This document shows, piece by piece, positions 51,901 to 61,211 of a DNA stretch of 64,000 nucleotides. How positions within the stretch are numbered: the first letter of the stretch is position 1; each line of letters opens with the position of its first letter. A program made the translations under genes and the position numbers. The notes under the pieces were generated by a model, which ran no database searches, was not told where the DNA came from, and saw nothing but the letters and a program-made list of their open reading frames with translations. Source of the DNA: Comamonas sp. SCN 65-56 (GTDB lineage: Bacteria > Pseudomonadota > Gammaproteobacteria > Burkholderiales > Burkholderiaceae_C); contig NZ_MEDS01000025.1 in assembly GCF_001724135.1 (NCBI RefSeq), positions 62,001-126,000 on the forward strand. The letters run 5' to 3'.

Positions 51901-53043
51901 TCAAAAAACCGCTTCCACCACCGCCCGCACCCGCTCACGCTGCCCCTGGGCCATCCCCGCAAAAAACGGCAGCCCCAGCAGTGTCTGCGCCAAATCCTCC
52001 GCGCAGGGCGTGGGCAGGCGCACCGTGTCGCCGGGCAGCGCCTGCATTTGGCTGAGCAGCGGCTGGTACCAGCGCCGCGTCATGAGCCGTGCCTGGGCGC
52101 AGGCGGCTTCCAGGGCGTTGCGCGTGGCGGCGTCGGGCAGGCGGGCGCAGAGGGTGGTGGGGGCCATCAAGGGTGCGTCGCAGGCCGGGGTTTGCCAGCG
52201 CAGGCGCGCGCCGCTGGCGGCGTTCAATATTTGAATCAAATCAGCCTCAAGCGCTTGCCTGGCTTGCGCACCACACTCCCATTTTGAAAGTGACACCAGG
52301 CCAATCGCGGCGTGGTATTCGCTCATCTTGGCGTTGCTGCCCACGCTGGCCAGAGCGCCCGGGGGTACGCTGGCGGCGGGGTTCAGGTTGATGCCGAAAT
52401 TGGAGAGCTGGCGCACGCGCTCGGCCAGGCCCGGGCGGGTGGAGACGACCAGACCGCCCTCGCCGGCAGGCAGGCTTTTGGTGGTGTGCAGGCTGAAGAC
52501 CAGCGTGCCGCCGGTCCCCTGCAACCACTGGCTGCCATACGCTGCAGCGGCGTCGATCACCACGGGCAGGCCGCTGCCCTGCTCGAACTGCTGCCACGCT
52601 GCCATGTCGTGCGGCATGCCGAAGGCGGCCACGGGCAGCACGGCGTCGATGCGGGTGCGCTGGCAGGCATCGCGGGCAATGGCGGGTGTGAGCAGCCAGC
52701 TGTGCGCGTCCACGTCGGCCAGCACCGGAATGGCGCCTGCGCGCACCACGGCGGTAGCGGTGGCAACGAAGGTGAAGGCCGGGATCAGCACGCGTGCGCC
52801 CGGGGGCAGGCCCAGCGCCTGCAGCACCAGCTCCAGTCCGAGCGTGGCGTTGGCTACGGTGGTGAGCTGGCTTTGCGGCAAGGCAAAGCGGCGGGCGAAG
52901 GCGGCTTCCAGCTCCAGCACCAGCGGGCCGAAGTTCGAATACTGGTGCGCCGCGTGCATGCGCTGCAGATAGGGCAGCAGCTCCTCGGGGCTGGGCATGT
53001 CGGGCACCAGCAGGGGGATCCACTCTGGCACGGCGGCGCTCAC
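51901..53043 (-). CDS. DegT/DnrJ/EryC1/StrS sugar aminotransferase
   Basis: A 380-residue PLP enzyme that converts keto-sugar nucleotides to amino sugars. Visible are YSNFGPLVLELEAAFARRFA near the start, GARVLIPAFTFVATATAVVR and the PLP-lysine region SLHTTKSLPAGEGGLVVSTR. A copy of the dispersed repeat lies inside the reading frame (residues about 252-275). VioA, the dTDP-viosamine-forming enzyme, belongs to this family, but the exact product cannot be told from sequence. It is translationally coupled (4-base overlap) to the glycosyltransferase gene upstream. Confidence 0.88.
   Translation of the reverse strand: MSAAVPEWIPLLVPDMPSPEELLPYLQRMHAAHQYSNFGPLVLELEAAFARRFALPQSQLTTVANATLGLELVLQALGLPPGARVLIPAFTFVATATAVVRAGAIPVLADVDAHSWLLTPAIARDACQRTRIDAVLPVAAFGMPHDMAAWQQFEQGSGLPVVIDAAAAYGSQWLQGTGGTLVFSLHTTKSLPAGEGGLVVSTRPGLAERVRQLSNFGINLNPAASVPPGALASVGSNAKMSEYHAAIGLVSLSKWECGAQARQALEADLIQILNAASGARLRWQTPACDAPLMAPTTLCARLPDAATRNALEAACAQARLMTRRWYQPLLSQMQALPGDTVRLPTPCAEDLAQTLLGLPFFAGMAQGQRERVRAVVEAVF
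52226..52288 (-). repeat. Dispersed repeat copy E, inside the DegT gene
   Basis: On the plus strand TTTGAATCAAATCAGCCTCA then AGCGCTTGCCTGGCTTGCGC and an ATTTTGAA tail, in the same order as the other copies in reverse orientation. It is translated as SKWECGAQARQALEADLIQI in the aminotransferase. Confidence 0.75.
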
Positions 53044-54689
53044 TCGGGGGCTTCCACGGCTGCGAGCTGCGCTGACAGATCGTCTGCCACGCTGCGGCTT
53101 TGGCGGTTGCCGCGCAGGTAGTTAAGCCACATCAGGCGGTAGGCTACTTCCAGCTCGCCGGTACGCGCGGCATAGTCCATGAGCACGCTGCGCTGCAGCT
53201 GCGCGCGGGTTGCATAGCGCAGGGCGCTCAGGCGATCGGGGTCGTCCATGAAGGCCAGGGCGCGCTGCACGTAGCAGTCTTCATCAGGTGCCACCCATTC
53301 GGGCCAGCCCAGGCCTTGGAGCATGCGGGCGGTGGAGGCATCCACACCGCGCTCGGCATTGAGGGAGACGATGGGCAGGCCCATCCACAGCGCATGCAGC
53401 GTGGTGGTGCCACCGGAGACGGGGGATGTATCCAAAGCCACATCGGCCACATGGCCTAGTTCCATGAACTGGTTGAGCGGCTGCTGATGCATCACGAACA
53501 CGCGCTCGAGCGGCATGCCCGCAGCCTCCACGCGGGGCTGCATGTTGGCTTGCGCGGCCTCGGCGGTGCGCTCCTTGACCATGATGACCAGGCGCGCGTC
53601 GGTACGCGCATGCAGGATGCGCGCCCACAGGCGCAGCATGGCATCGGTGATTTTGGCCGAGCTGTTGAGTGATATCAGTGTGGGATAGCCGTTCTTGAGC
53701 AGCGGTGGCTCTTCGCACAACGGTGCGTAGGCGGGCGGCGCGTAGCTGGCCATGCCAGCGACGCGAAACAGCGTCTCGTCGTAATACTTTTCATGCCCGG
53801 CTGGAGCAATCCCGTAGTCGACGATGCGGTAGTCCATCGCCTTCATGCCCAGCGGCAACATGAAGCCCAGCCAGGTGACCTGCACCGGCGCGGCGCGGCG
53901 CGCAAAGGTGAGCAGGCGGTGGCCTGCGGTATGGCCGGAGAGATCTACCAGGATATCGATTCCATCGGCGCGGATCTGCGTGCACAGGTCCTCATCGCTG
54001 ACTTTGATGACGTCGTGCCAATGCGCCACGAAGCGCTGCAGCTCAGCGGTATAGGCGTCGTGCCGACCGCTGGAATACACATGGATTTCCACGTTGTCCG
54101 GGTTGTGGTGCTCAAGCACCGGCCGCATGAAGAAGGCGATGGAATGCTCGCGAAAGTCGGCCGTGACATAGCCCACCTTCAGGCGCTTGCGCGGATCACG
54201 ATTGCGCACCACGAGCGGCCTGGCCTTGCGCGTGAGCGGGTCGGCAAAGCGCCGGCCCCAGTCGCGGTAGACCTGCAGCGCGTTCATCGGATCGCGGTCG
54301 GTGTGCGCGCGGATGTAGGCGCGCATGGCCCAGATATAGCTTTGCTGGCTGCGCCTGGCGACCTGGTCGATGAGCTCGCAGGCGCGTTCGCGCTGGCCCA
54401 GGCTGTAGTAGGTGAACGCCAGCGCGTGCTGGGCTTCCAGCAGGTTGGGCTGCAGCGCCAGCGCCGTCTCGAGCGCCGGCAAGGCCTGCGCGAAGTTGTC
54501 CATCTTGATGTAGATGCGCCCCACCCGCGCCCAGATGTCGGCACGCTGCGGATCGATGGCGAGTGCCGAGGTGTATTGGGTCAGCGCGGCGACGAGGTTC
54601 TGGCTGCGATCGGCCTCGTCGGCCAAGTGCATGTTGATCAGCAGATCGGCTTCGTCGTCAAGGTTCAGGGTGTTGCTCTGTGCGGCCAT
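53040..54689 (-). CDS. TPR-SPINDLY family O-linked glycosyltransferase (GT41-like)
   Basis: A 549-residue protein from the ATG at 54689 (MAAQSNTLNLDDEADLLINM). The N-terminal TPR units (ALTQYTSALAIDPQRADIWA, ALPALETALALQPNLLEAQH) precede an O-GlcNAc-transferase-like catalytic part: KVGYVTADFREHSIAFFMRP, ILVDLSGHTAGHRLLTFARR, APVQVTWLGFMLPLGMKAMD, SLNSSAKITDAMLRLWARIL, VALDTSPVSGGTTTLHALWM. Such enzymes glycosylate Ser/Thr of proteins and are a common flagellin glycosyltransferase type. It lies in the island behind fliC, so flagellin is the likely acceptor (inference). The next gene, DegT, overlaps by 4 bases. Confidence 0.88.
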   Translation of the reverse strand: MAAQSNTLNLDDEADLLINMHLADEADRSQNLVAALTQYTSALAIDPQRADIWARVGRIYIKMDNFAQALPALETALALQPNLLEAQHALAFTYYSLGQRERACELIDQVARRSQQSYIWAMRAYIRAHTDRDPMNALQVYRDWGRRFADPLTRKARPLVVRNRDPRKRLKVGYVTADFREHSIAFFMRPVLEHHNPDNVEIHVYSSGRHDAYTAELQRFVAHWHDVIKVSDEDLCTQIRADGIDILVDLSGHTAGHRLLTFARRAAPVQVTWLGFMLPLGMKAMDYRIVDYGIAPAGHEKYYDETLFRVAGMASYAPPAYAPLCEEPPLLKNGYPTLISLNSSAKITDAMLRLWARILHARTDARLVIMVKERTAEAAQANMQPRVEAAGMPLERVFVMHQQPLNQFMELGHVADVALDTSPVSGGTTTLHALWMGLPIVSLNAERGVDASTARMLQGLGWPEWVAPDEDCYVQRALAFMDDPDRLSALRYATRAQLQRSVLMDYAARTGELEVAYRLMWLNYLRGNRQSRSVADDLSAQLAAVEAPE

Positions 54690-54870
54690 GCGTGCGTTCC
54701 ATCCGGTGCGCAGACGCCCCCAGGACGCCTTGTTGCCGAATGCTAACCTGCACGCGCGGCGCGAAAAGCCGGAGATATGCACCCTTGGGCGGGTATCCGG
54801 CGTCTTGCGCGGCCTGGCGCACGGGCCTGTGCACTACAGTGCCGTCAATCCTCCGGTATTGGTGACTCTT

Positions 54871-54921
54871 GGTTTGATAGCTAATGACGCAAAACATACA
54901 AGCGCTTCCGGCTGAAATGAC
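54871..54921 (+). repeat. Dispersed repeat copy F, over the start of the MBL gene
   Basis: GGTTTGATAGCTAATGACGC then AAAACATACAAGCGCTTCCG and GCTGAAATGACC. The TGATAGCT and CAAGCGCTT...GGC parts match the repeat; the first arm has decayed. The ATG at 54884 lies within it. Confidence 0.7.
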
Positions 54922-55810
54922 CGTGTTTCAGCGCGGCTGGCTTTCGGCCAACAACATCCTTTTCACCGACGGGGGCGAGACGGCCGTCGTGGATACGGGC
55001 TACCACACCGATGCGGCAGAAACCGTGGCGCTGATGGAGCGGGCGCTGGGCGAGCGTCCGTTGGAGCGCATTCTCAACACGCATCTGCACAGCGACCACT
55101 GCGGTGGCAATGCCGCGCTGCAGGCGCACTGGCCCGGTGCGCAGACCGCCATTCCGCCGGGGCAATGGGCGCAGGTGCGCGACTGGGACCCGGTGGCGCT
55201 CTCCTACGAGCCCACCGGGCAGTTCTGCCCGCGCTTTCGCGTCGATGGCGTTTTGGAACCTGGCACTGTGACTGACTTGGGTGGTCGCAGCTGGCAGATT
55301 CACGCCGCACCGGGGCACGACCCGCATGCGGTGGTGCTGTTTCAGCCCGATCTGCGTTTGTTGATCTCCGGCGACGCGCTGTGGGAGAACGGCTTTGGCG
55401 TGGTGTTTCCCGAGCTCGAGGGCGAGCACGCCTTCGAACAGGTCGCCGCCACGCTGGATCTGATTGCATCACTGGCGCCAACCACCGTCATTCCGGGCCA
55501 TGGCATGGTGTTTGATGACGTTCCCGGTGCACTGGTGCGCGCCCGCGCGCGCCTGGCGGGCTTTGAGGCCGACCCCGTCAAGCACGCGCTGCATGCCGCC
55601 AAGGTGCTGCTCAAGTACAAGCTGATCGAATGGCGCAGCCAGCCGCTGGAAGATGCCTACGCTTGGCTCTCGCGCACCGCCTATTTCCAGCGCGTGCACC
55701 AGCGCTTCTTTGGTACTGCCGACCGGCGTGCGTGGTTCGACCAGCTGGTGCAGTCGCTGGCCCAGTCGGGCGCATTGCGGCTGCAAGACGGCGTGCTGCT
55801 CGACGTCTGA
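54884..55810 (+). CDS. MBL-fold metal-dependent hydrolase
   Basis: A 308-residue metallo-beta-lactamase-fold protein. The metal site THLHSDHCGGNAALQAHWPG and later His ligands in HAAPGHDPHAVVLFQPDL and VIPGHGMVFDDVPG are present. The first 11 residues (MTQNIQALPAE) are coded by a dispersed repeat copy; the ATG at 54917 (MTVFQRGWLSANNILF) could be the true or ancestral start. The substrate is unknown; glyoxalase II-like or lactonase-like activity is possible. Confidence 0.85.
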   Translation: MTQNIQALPAEMTVFQRGWLSANNILFTDGGETAVVDTGYHTDAAETVALMERALGERPLERILNTHLHSDHCGGNAALQAHWPGAQTAIPPGQWAQVRDWDPVALSYEPTGQFCPRFRVDGVLEPGTVTDLGGRSWQIHAAPGHDPHAVVLFQPDLRLLISGDALWENGFGVVFPELEGEHAFEQVAATLDLIASLAPTTVIPGHGMVFDDVPGALVRARARLAGFEADPVKHALHAAKVLLKYKLIEWRSQPLEDAYAWLSRTAYFQRVHQRFFGTADRRAWFDQLVQSLAQSGALRLQDGVLLDV

Positions 55811-55988
55811 GCGCCGGCGCGCCCGGTCGCGGCACGCCACCGTCTTTCGTATCGCCGCCGCAACAGCCACGGCGCGCAAGCCCTTGCAATCCCCGGGTTT
55901 TCCCTTGGTTTGTCCAAATTTTCATTGAATGCGAATGATTCTCACTGATAATCCACACCGTTTTTGTTTGTAACCATTGCTCCATCCC
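55811..55988 (+). promoter_or_regulatory. Fur-like box upstream of the siderophore receptor
   Basis: Around 55926-55952 the sequence TGAATGCGAATGATTCTCAC then TGATAAT resembles the Fur consensus (AATGATTCTCA core). It is 37-63 bases upstream of the receptor ATG. Iron repression is inferred. Confidence 0.7.
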
Positions 55989-58331
55989 ATGCCAGCCCAG
56001 TCCTCCATCTTTCGTCCTTCCAGCCTGCGCCTGGCCACCAGCGTGGCTGCCAGCCTGTCCGCCGCCGCCCTGCTGCCACTGGCCGCGCAGGCGCAGAGCC
56101 AGCCCGCCGCCGCCAGCGGCACCGCGCTGCCCACGGTGACGGTCAAGGAAGAAGCCATCGACCCCAACCCGAACGCCGAAGTCGGCGCGCCCTACAAGGC
56201 CAAGACTTCGGCTGATTCGCGCCACACCAAGCCGCTGGCGGAAATCCCGCAGACCATCTCGGTGATCACCGGCGCGGAGATCCAAGATGCCGGCCACACC
56301 GATCTGAAACAGATTCTGGCAACCCAGCCCGGCATTACGCTGGGCACGGGCGAGAACGGCAATGCCTTTGGCGACCGCTACATCATCCGCGGCCAGGAAG
56401 CGCGCTCGGACGTGTTCGTCGATGGTCTGCGCGACCCGGGCATGACGACGCGCGAGAGCTTTGCCATCGAGCAGCTTGAGATCACCAAGGGTCCGAGCTC
56501 CAGCTTCGCCGGGCGCGGCTCGGCCGGTGGCGCGATCAATGCGATCACCAAGCAGGCGACGACCGACCTGGATTTCACGCACATCAACGTGGGCGTGGGC
56601 ACCGACAAGCACTACCGCCTGACGGGCGACGCCAACCACGTCTTCTCCGACAGCTTTGCGCTGCGCGCCAACGCCCTGCTCGGCCGTGAGGACGTGCCTG
56701 GCCGCGGCCCGTCAAGCCGCAGCCGCGACGGTCTGGCACTCTCGGGCCTGTGGAAGGCGAACGAAGATCTGTCGGTCACGGTCGATTACTACGGCCTGCG
56801 CGCCAAGGACAAGCGGCCCGACCTGGGCTATTTCCTCGTCGGCACGCCGCCCAACCGCCATCCGGCCAGCAATGTGCCGCTGTACGCGCAGAACAACGAT
56901 TTCTTGAGTTCCGACGTGGACACGCTCACCGCACGCGTGAACTGGCAGATCAACCCCGACGTGAAGCTCACCAGCCTGACGCGCTACGGTCAGTCGCAGA
57001 ACGGCTACGGAACCACCGGTGCATCGATGGGCAGCATCGTCGATGCCGGTGGCAACCACCTATACGACGCGATCAAGCTCGACGGCGGTCACACGGGCTG
57101 GCAGGACGTGAAGTATTTCGCGCACCAGAGCAACATCCGCTGGGATGCGGACCTGGCGGGCATGATGCACGCCTTCATCTTCGGCTTTGAGTACACCGAC
57201 CACAAGGTGATCTCAGGCAACTACAAGGTGAGCAATACGGCGGCAACCAACTGCCTGTCGCCCGGGCGCGGCGGCGGCGTGAGCGGTGCCTGGTGCCTCA
57301 CCGGCGTCGACGGCGCACTGGTGACGGGTGATGCGGGAAGTTTCCTCGGGCGCGACTACACCCGCCAGACCTGGACGCGCGACTGGCGCGTGAAGACCAC
57401 CTCGCTGTACGCGATGGACACGGTCGATCTGAACGAGCGCTGGACAGTATTCGGCGGCGTGCGCGCCGATCACTACAAGCTCACCATGCTGACGCAGAAC
57501 AACACCACCGGCGCCGACACGGGCGACTACGGCTTCAGCGACACGCTGGCCAACGGCCACCTGGGCGTGAGCTACAAGCTGAGCGCGCAAGGCATGGTGT
57601 ATGCCAGCATCGGCACCGCGCAGGACATCAATGGCGGCGAGCCCGACACCGGCACCAGCAGCGGCTATGGCGGCCTGGTCATCCACGACGGCAGCGCGGC
57701 CGGCGCCAAGCCGGAAAGCTCGGTCAACCTGGAGATCGGCACCAAATGGAACTTGCTAGACGACAAGCTGCTGGCGACTGCCGCCGTGTTCCAGACCACC
57801 AAGCGCGACGTGATGGAAGGTGCGGACTACGACACCATCGGCACCTTCAACACCGGCAAGAACCGTGTGCGCGGCATCGAGCTGGGGCTGGTGGGCAACG
57901 TCACGCCGCGCCTGCAACTGCAAGCGGGTCTGGCGCTGATGCAATCGCGCGTGCTGGCCTCGGCCACGGCGGCGAACGTCGGCAACCCACTGTCCAACTT
58001 CGCCAACCGCAGCGCGGTGCTGGTCGGCAAATACCAACTCACACCGCAACTGTCGATCGGCGCGGGCGCACGCTATGAAAGCGGGCGCTGCGGCGGCCAG
58101 CCTGATACCGGCGCCGGGTTCAACGCCCAGGGCTATTGCTCGCAACCGGTCCCGGGCTACAGCAGCTACGACCTGTTCGCGGCCTACCGCTTCAACAAGC
58201 ACGCGACGCTGCGCCTGAATGTGCTCAACGCGACCAACAAGGATTACTTCACCGCCGTCTACCGTTCGGGCGCCTTCCTGTACAAGGGCGACAGCCGCGC
58301 AATTCGCGTGACGCTGGACATCGAGCTGTAA
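55989..58331 (+). CDS. TonB-dependent siderophore receptor
   Basis: An outer-membrane ferri-siderophore receptor of 780 residues from the ATG at 55989. It has a signal peptide, a TonB-box-like GTALPTVTVKEE, the plug domain (PQTISVITGAEIQDAGHTDL, GRGSAGGAINAITKQATTDL) and a 22-strand barrel ending KGDSRAIRVTLDIEL. It resembles the Fiu/PiuA catecholate-type receptors, which often sit near a PKHD hydroxylase, as here (61205). Confidence 0.93.
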   Translation: MPAQSSIFRPSSLRLATSVAASLSAAALLPLAAQAQSQPAAASGTALPTVTVKEEAIDPNPNAEVGAPYKAKTSADSRHTKPLAEIPQTISVITGAEIQDAGHTDLKQILATQPGITLGTGENGNAFGDRYIIRGQEARSDVFVDGLRDPGMTTRESFAIEQLEITKGPSSSFAGRGSAGGAINAITKQATTDLDFTHINVGVGTDKHYRLTGDANHVFSDSFALRANALLGREDVPGRGPSSRSRDGLALSGLWKANEDLSVTVDYYGLRAKDKRPDLGYFLVGTPPNRHPASNVPLYAQNNDFLSSDVDTLTARVNWQINPDVKLTSLTRYGQSQNGYGTTGASMGSIVDAGGNHLYDAIKLDGGHTGWQDVKYFAHQSNIRWDADLAGMMHAFIFGFEYTDHKVISGNYKVSNTAATNCLSPGRGGGVSGAWCLTGVDGALVTGDAGSFLGRDYTRQTWTRDWRVKTTSLYAMDTVDLNERWTVFGGVRADHYKLTMLTQNNTTGADTGDYGFSDTLANGHLGVSYKLSAQGMVYASIGTAQDINGGEPDTGTSSGYGGLVIHDGSAAGAKPESSVNLEIGTKWNLLDDKLLATAAVFQTTKRDVMEGADYDTIGTFNTGKNRVRGIELGLVGNVTPRLQLQAGLALMQSRVLASATAANVGNPLSNFANRSAVLVGKYQLTPQLSIGAGARYESGRCGGQPDTGAGFNAQGYCSQPVPGYSSYDLFAAYRFNKHATLRLNVLNATNKDYFTAVYRSGAFLYKGDSRAIRVTLDIEL

Positions 58332-58379
58332 GGCAGGAAGCCGTACGCATTGCGGGGGAATCCTGGTGGGGAACTCCCG

Positions 58380-58399
58380 GGAGCCTGTCCGCAGGCTCC
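58380..58399 (+). terminator. Hairpin after the siderophore receptor gene
   Basis: GGAGCCTG TCCG CAGGCTCC, a perfect 8-base stem followed by TAAAATTT. It may terminate or attenuate transcription between the receptor and the downstream enzyme genes. Confidence 0.7.
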
Positions 58400-58438
58400 T
58401 AAAATTTGCGCCTTTGCCACCCCCATTGAAAGCCCGCC

Positions 58439-60064
58439 ATGAAGGTCCATGAAGCCATCGCCCACACCCTGCACGAGGTGGGCGTCAAGGAGTTGTTCGG
58501 CCTGATCGGCGACGGCAATCTCTACATGGTGGACAGCTTCGTGCGCCAGGGCGCGGGGCGCTACATCCGCGCGGTGCACGAGGCGGGCGCGGTGCTGATG
58601 GCGCTGGGCTGGGCGCAGGTCACCGGCCGCATCGGCGTTGCAACGGTGACGCATGGCGGCGGCCTGACCAACGCGGTGACGCCGCTGGTGGAGGGCGTGA
58701 AATCGCGCACGCCCATGGTGCTGCTCGCCGGTGACACGCCGATGGAAGACCGTGAGCACCTGCAGAAGGTCAACCAGAGCGAGTTCGTCATCGCCACCGG
58801 CGCCGGGTTCGAGCAACTGCGCAGCCCGCGCACCGTGGCGCGGGACGTGGTGCGCGCGTTTCACCGCGCCTGGCTGGAACGGCGCCCCGTCGTGCTCAAC
58901 ATGCCGGTGGATTTCCAGTGGCAGGAGGCGACGCCGGAAAAAGTCTCGCTCAAATTCCCCGAGGTGCGCAGCGCCACCACCGCGAGCAACGACATGGACA
59001 ACGCCGTCGGCATCATCGCCTCCTCGCGCTTGCCGGTGGTGCTGGCCGGGCGCGGCGCGATGGCGCCCGAGGTACAGGCCGCCATCCGCCGTTTTGCCGC
59101 ACGCATCGAGGCGCCGCTCACCACCACGCTGCGCGGCAAGGATCTGTTTCAGGACGACGAATTCAACCTCGGCTTCTGCGGCACGCTGAGCAACCCGCTG
59201 GCGCTGGAGGTGCTGACGCAAAGCGATTGCATCATCGCCTTTGGCGCCAGCCTGAACAAATACACCGCGGCACTGGGCAGCCTGACGAGCAAGAAACGCA
59301 TCATCCAGATCAGCCCCTTCCCCGAGGACATCGGCCGTTATGCCGACTTCGAGGCCGGGCTGGTCGGCGATCTCGACCTGCTCGCCGACGCCATGGTGGC
59401 GCTGATGGACGAAGCGGAAATCCCCGGTTCGGGCTGCCGCAGCGACGAACTGCGTGAGCGCATCCGCGACTGGCAACCCGCCACCCGTGTGCGCGGCACG
59501 CCGCGCCCCGGCACGGTGGACGTGCTGCAGGCCTTGCAGGCGATCAACGCCGCGCTGCCACCCGAGCGCCTGTTCGCCACCGATGGCGGGCGCTTTGCGA
59601 TTGCCGCCTGGGCCGAGATCGACGTACAGACGCCGCGCCACTTCGTGCACACGCAGAGTTTTGCCGCGATTGGCCTGGGGCTGGGCGAGGCGATCGGCGC
59701 GGCGATCGCCGCCGAAGGCAAGCCCACGCTGCTGGTGGCGGGCGACGGCAGCTTCATGCTTTCAGGGTTGTCGGAGCTCACCACCGCGGTGCGCGAAAAG
59801 CTCGACCTGGTGATCGTCATCTGCAACGACGGCAGCTACGGCGCCGAGTACATCCAGTTCACCAAAAAGGACATGGACCCGTCGCTCTCGCTGCTCGATT
59901 GGCCCGATTTCGCCCCGGTGGCGCAGGCGCTGGGCATCCCGGCGGCCACCGTGAGCAGCAGCGCGGAGTTGGACGCCGCGATGGCGCAGCTCAAGGCGCG
60001 GGACCGCAGCCGGCCCTTTCTGATCGACATCAAGCTCGATCCGAAAGTGATGCCTGAGTTTTGA
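58439..60064 (+). CDS. Thiamine pyrophosphate-dependent enzyme (acetolactate synthase-like)
   Basis: A 541-residue TPP enzyme with the three-domain layout of acetolactate synthase/benzoylformate decarboxylase. The N-terminal PYR domain has the catalytic Glu in VHEAGAVLMALGWAQVTGRI; the C-terminal TPP motif is GDGSFMLSGLSELTTAVREK...ICNDGSYG. The middle FAD-like domain is present as a fold but the activity is unclear. It is the first of three enzyme genes behind the receptor. A 2-oxoacid decarboxylase or carboligase role is possible. Confidence 0.85.
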   Translation: MKVHEAIAHTLHEVGVKELFGLIGDGNLYMVDSFVRQGAGRYIRAVHEAGAVLMALGWAQVTGRIGVATVTHGGGLTNAVTPLVEGVKSRTPMVLLAGDTPMEDREHLQKVNQSEFVIATGAGFEQLRSPRTVARDVVRAFHRAWLERRPVVLNMPVDFQWQEATPEKVSLKFPEVRSATTASNDMDNAVGIIASSRLPVVLAGRGAMAPEVQAAIRRFAARIEAPLTTTLRGKDLFQDDEFNLGFCGTLSNPLALEVLTQSDCIIAFGASLNKYTAALGSLTSKKRIIQISPFPEDIGRYADFEAGLVGDLDLLADAMVALMDEAEIPGSGCRSDELRERIRDWQPATRVRGTPRPGTVDVLQALQAINAALPPERLFATDGGRFAIAAWAEIDVQTPRHFVHTQSFAAIGLGLGEAIGAAIAAEGKPTLLVAGDGSFMLSGLSELTTAVREKLDLVIVICNDGSYGAEYIQFTKKDMDPSLSLLDWPDFAPVAQALGIPAATVSSSAELDAAMAQLKARDRSRPFLIDIKLDPKVMPEF

Positions 60065-60116
60065 ACCAAATACCGGCTTTGCGCTTGCCCATCAAGCGTC
60101 AACAGCTATCAATTGC
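60064..60116 (-). repeat. Dispersed repeat copy G, between TPP enzyme and oxidase genes
   Basis: On the minus strand CAATTGATAGCTGTTGACGC then TTGATGGGCAAGCGCAAAGC and a CGGTATTTGG tail. It fills nearly the whole 52-base gap between the two genes and supplies sequence right up to the next ATG. Confidence 0.85.
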
Positions 60117-61211
60117 ATGGCAAACACAGAGCGCATTCCAGACGGCATCCACAACGCCATCGACTACGAATACCGCGCGCCCGAGGTGCTGGGCGCCCAG
60201 CGTTTTGCCTACATCGCCGGCGGCAGCGGCCTGGACGTGACGGTAGCCGCCAATCGCTCGGCGTTCGGGCGCTGGGCCAGCGTTCCCCGGCTGCTGCGCG
60301 ATGTGCGCGGTGGCCACTCCCGCCTGCAGCTCGCCGACATGGCGCTGCCCCACCCTTTTGTGCTGGCACCGGTGGCGCACGGCCTGCTGGCACACTCGCA
60401 GGCGGAACTCGCCACCGCGCGCGCCGCCGAGGCCACCGGCACCTGCCTCGTCGCCAGCACGCTGAGCTCACGCCCGCTGGAAGTGATTGCCGCGGCCGCC
60501 GGGCCGGCGCGCTGGTTTCAGCTCTATCTGCAGCCCGAGCGGGCGCACACGCTGGACCTGCTGGCGCGCGCCCAAGCCGCCGGGTATCGCGCCATCGTGC
60601 TGACGCTGGACGCCAGCCTGCAGCTGCCCAGCCGCAGTGCGCTGGCGAGCGGCTTCGTGCTGCCCGCCGACTGCGTGGCGGCCAACCTGGCGCGCTATCC
60701 ACAAGCGCCAACGCCGCAACCAGGCGAGGGGCAAAGCCGCATCTTCCAGGGCGCAATGCGCCATGCCCCCACCTGGGACGATCTGCGCTGGCTGCTCTCG
60801 GCCACGCACTTGCCGGTCTGGGTCAAGGGCGTGCTGCATGCCGAGGACGCGCGCCAGCTCAAGGCCGCGGGCGTGGCCGGCATCGTCGTCTCCAACCACG
60901 GCGGGCGCGGCCTGGACGGCAGCCCGGCCAGCCTCAGCATGCTGCCAGCCGTGCGCGCCGCAGTCGGCAAAGGCTATCCGGTGCTGATGGATGGCGGCGT
61001 GCGCAGCGGCCACGACGCCTTCAAGGCACTGGCGCTGGGCGCCAACGCGGTGCTCATCGGCCGACTGCAGCTCTACGCCCTGGCCGTCGCCGGCGCACTC
61101 GGCGTGGCGCACCTGCTGCAATTGCTGACCGAAGAGCTGCACGCCACCATGGCGCAGGCGGGTTGCGCCACCTTGTCCGACATCACCCCCGAGGCACTGC
61201 TGCCATGCTGA
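60117..61211 (+). CDS. FMN-dependent alpha-hydroxyacid oxidase/dehydrogenase
   Basis: A 364-residue lactate/glycolate-oxidase-family flavoprotein. The active-site segment [20 protein letters not shown] (catalytic His, substrate Arg) and FMN-binding [20 protein letters not shown] are present, with [10 protein letters not shown] and [17 protein letters not shown] before. It would oxidise an alpha-hydroxyacid to a 2-oxoacid, which could feed the TPP enzyme next door. It overlaps the hydroxylase gene by 7 bases. Confidence 0.9.
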   Translation: MANTERIPDGIHNAIDYEYRAPEVLGAQRFAYIAGGSGLDVTVAANRSAFGRWASVPRLLRDVRGGHSRLQLADMALPHPFVLAPVAHGLLAHSQAELATARAAEATGTCLVASTLSSRPLEVIAAAAGPARWFQLYLQPERAHTLDLLARAQAAGYRAIVLTLDASLQLPSRSALASGFVLPADCVAANLARYPQAPTPQPGEGQSRIFQGAMRHAPTWDDLRWLLSATHLPVWVKGVLHAEDARQLKAAGVAGIVVSNHGGRGLDGSPASLSMLPAVRAAVGKGYPVLMDGGVRSGHDAFKALALGANAVLIGRLQLYALAVAGALGVAHLLQLLTEELHATMAQAGCATLSDITPEALLPC

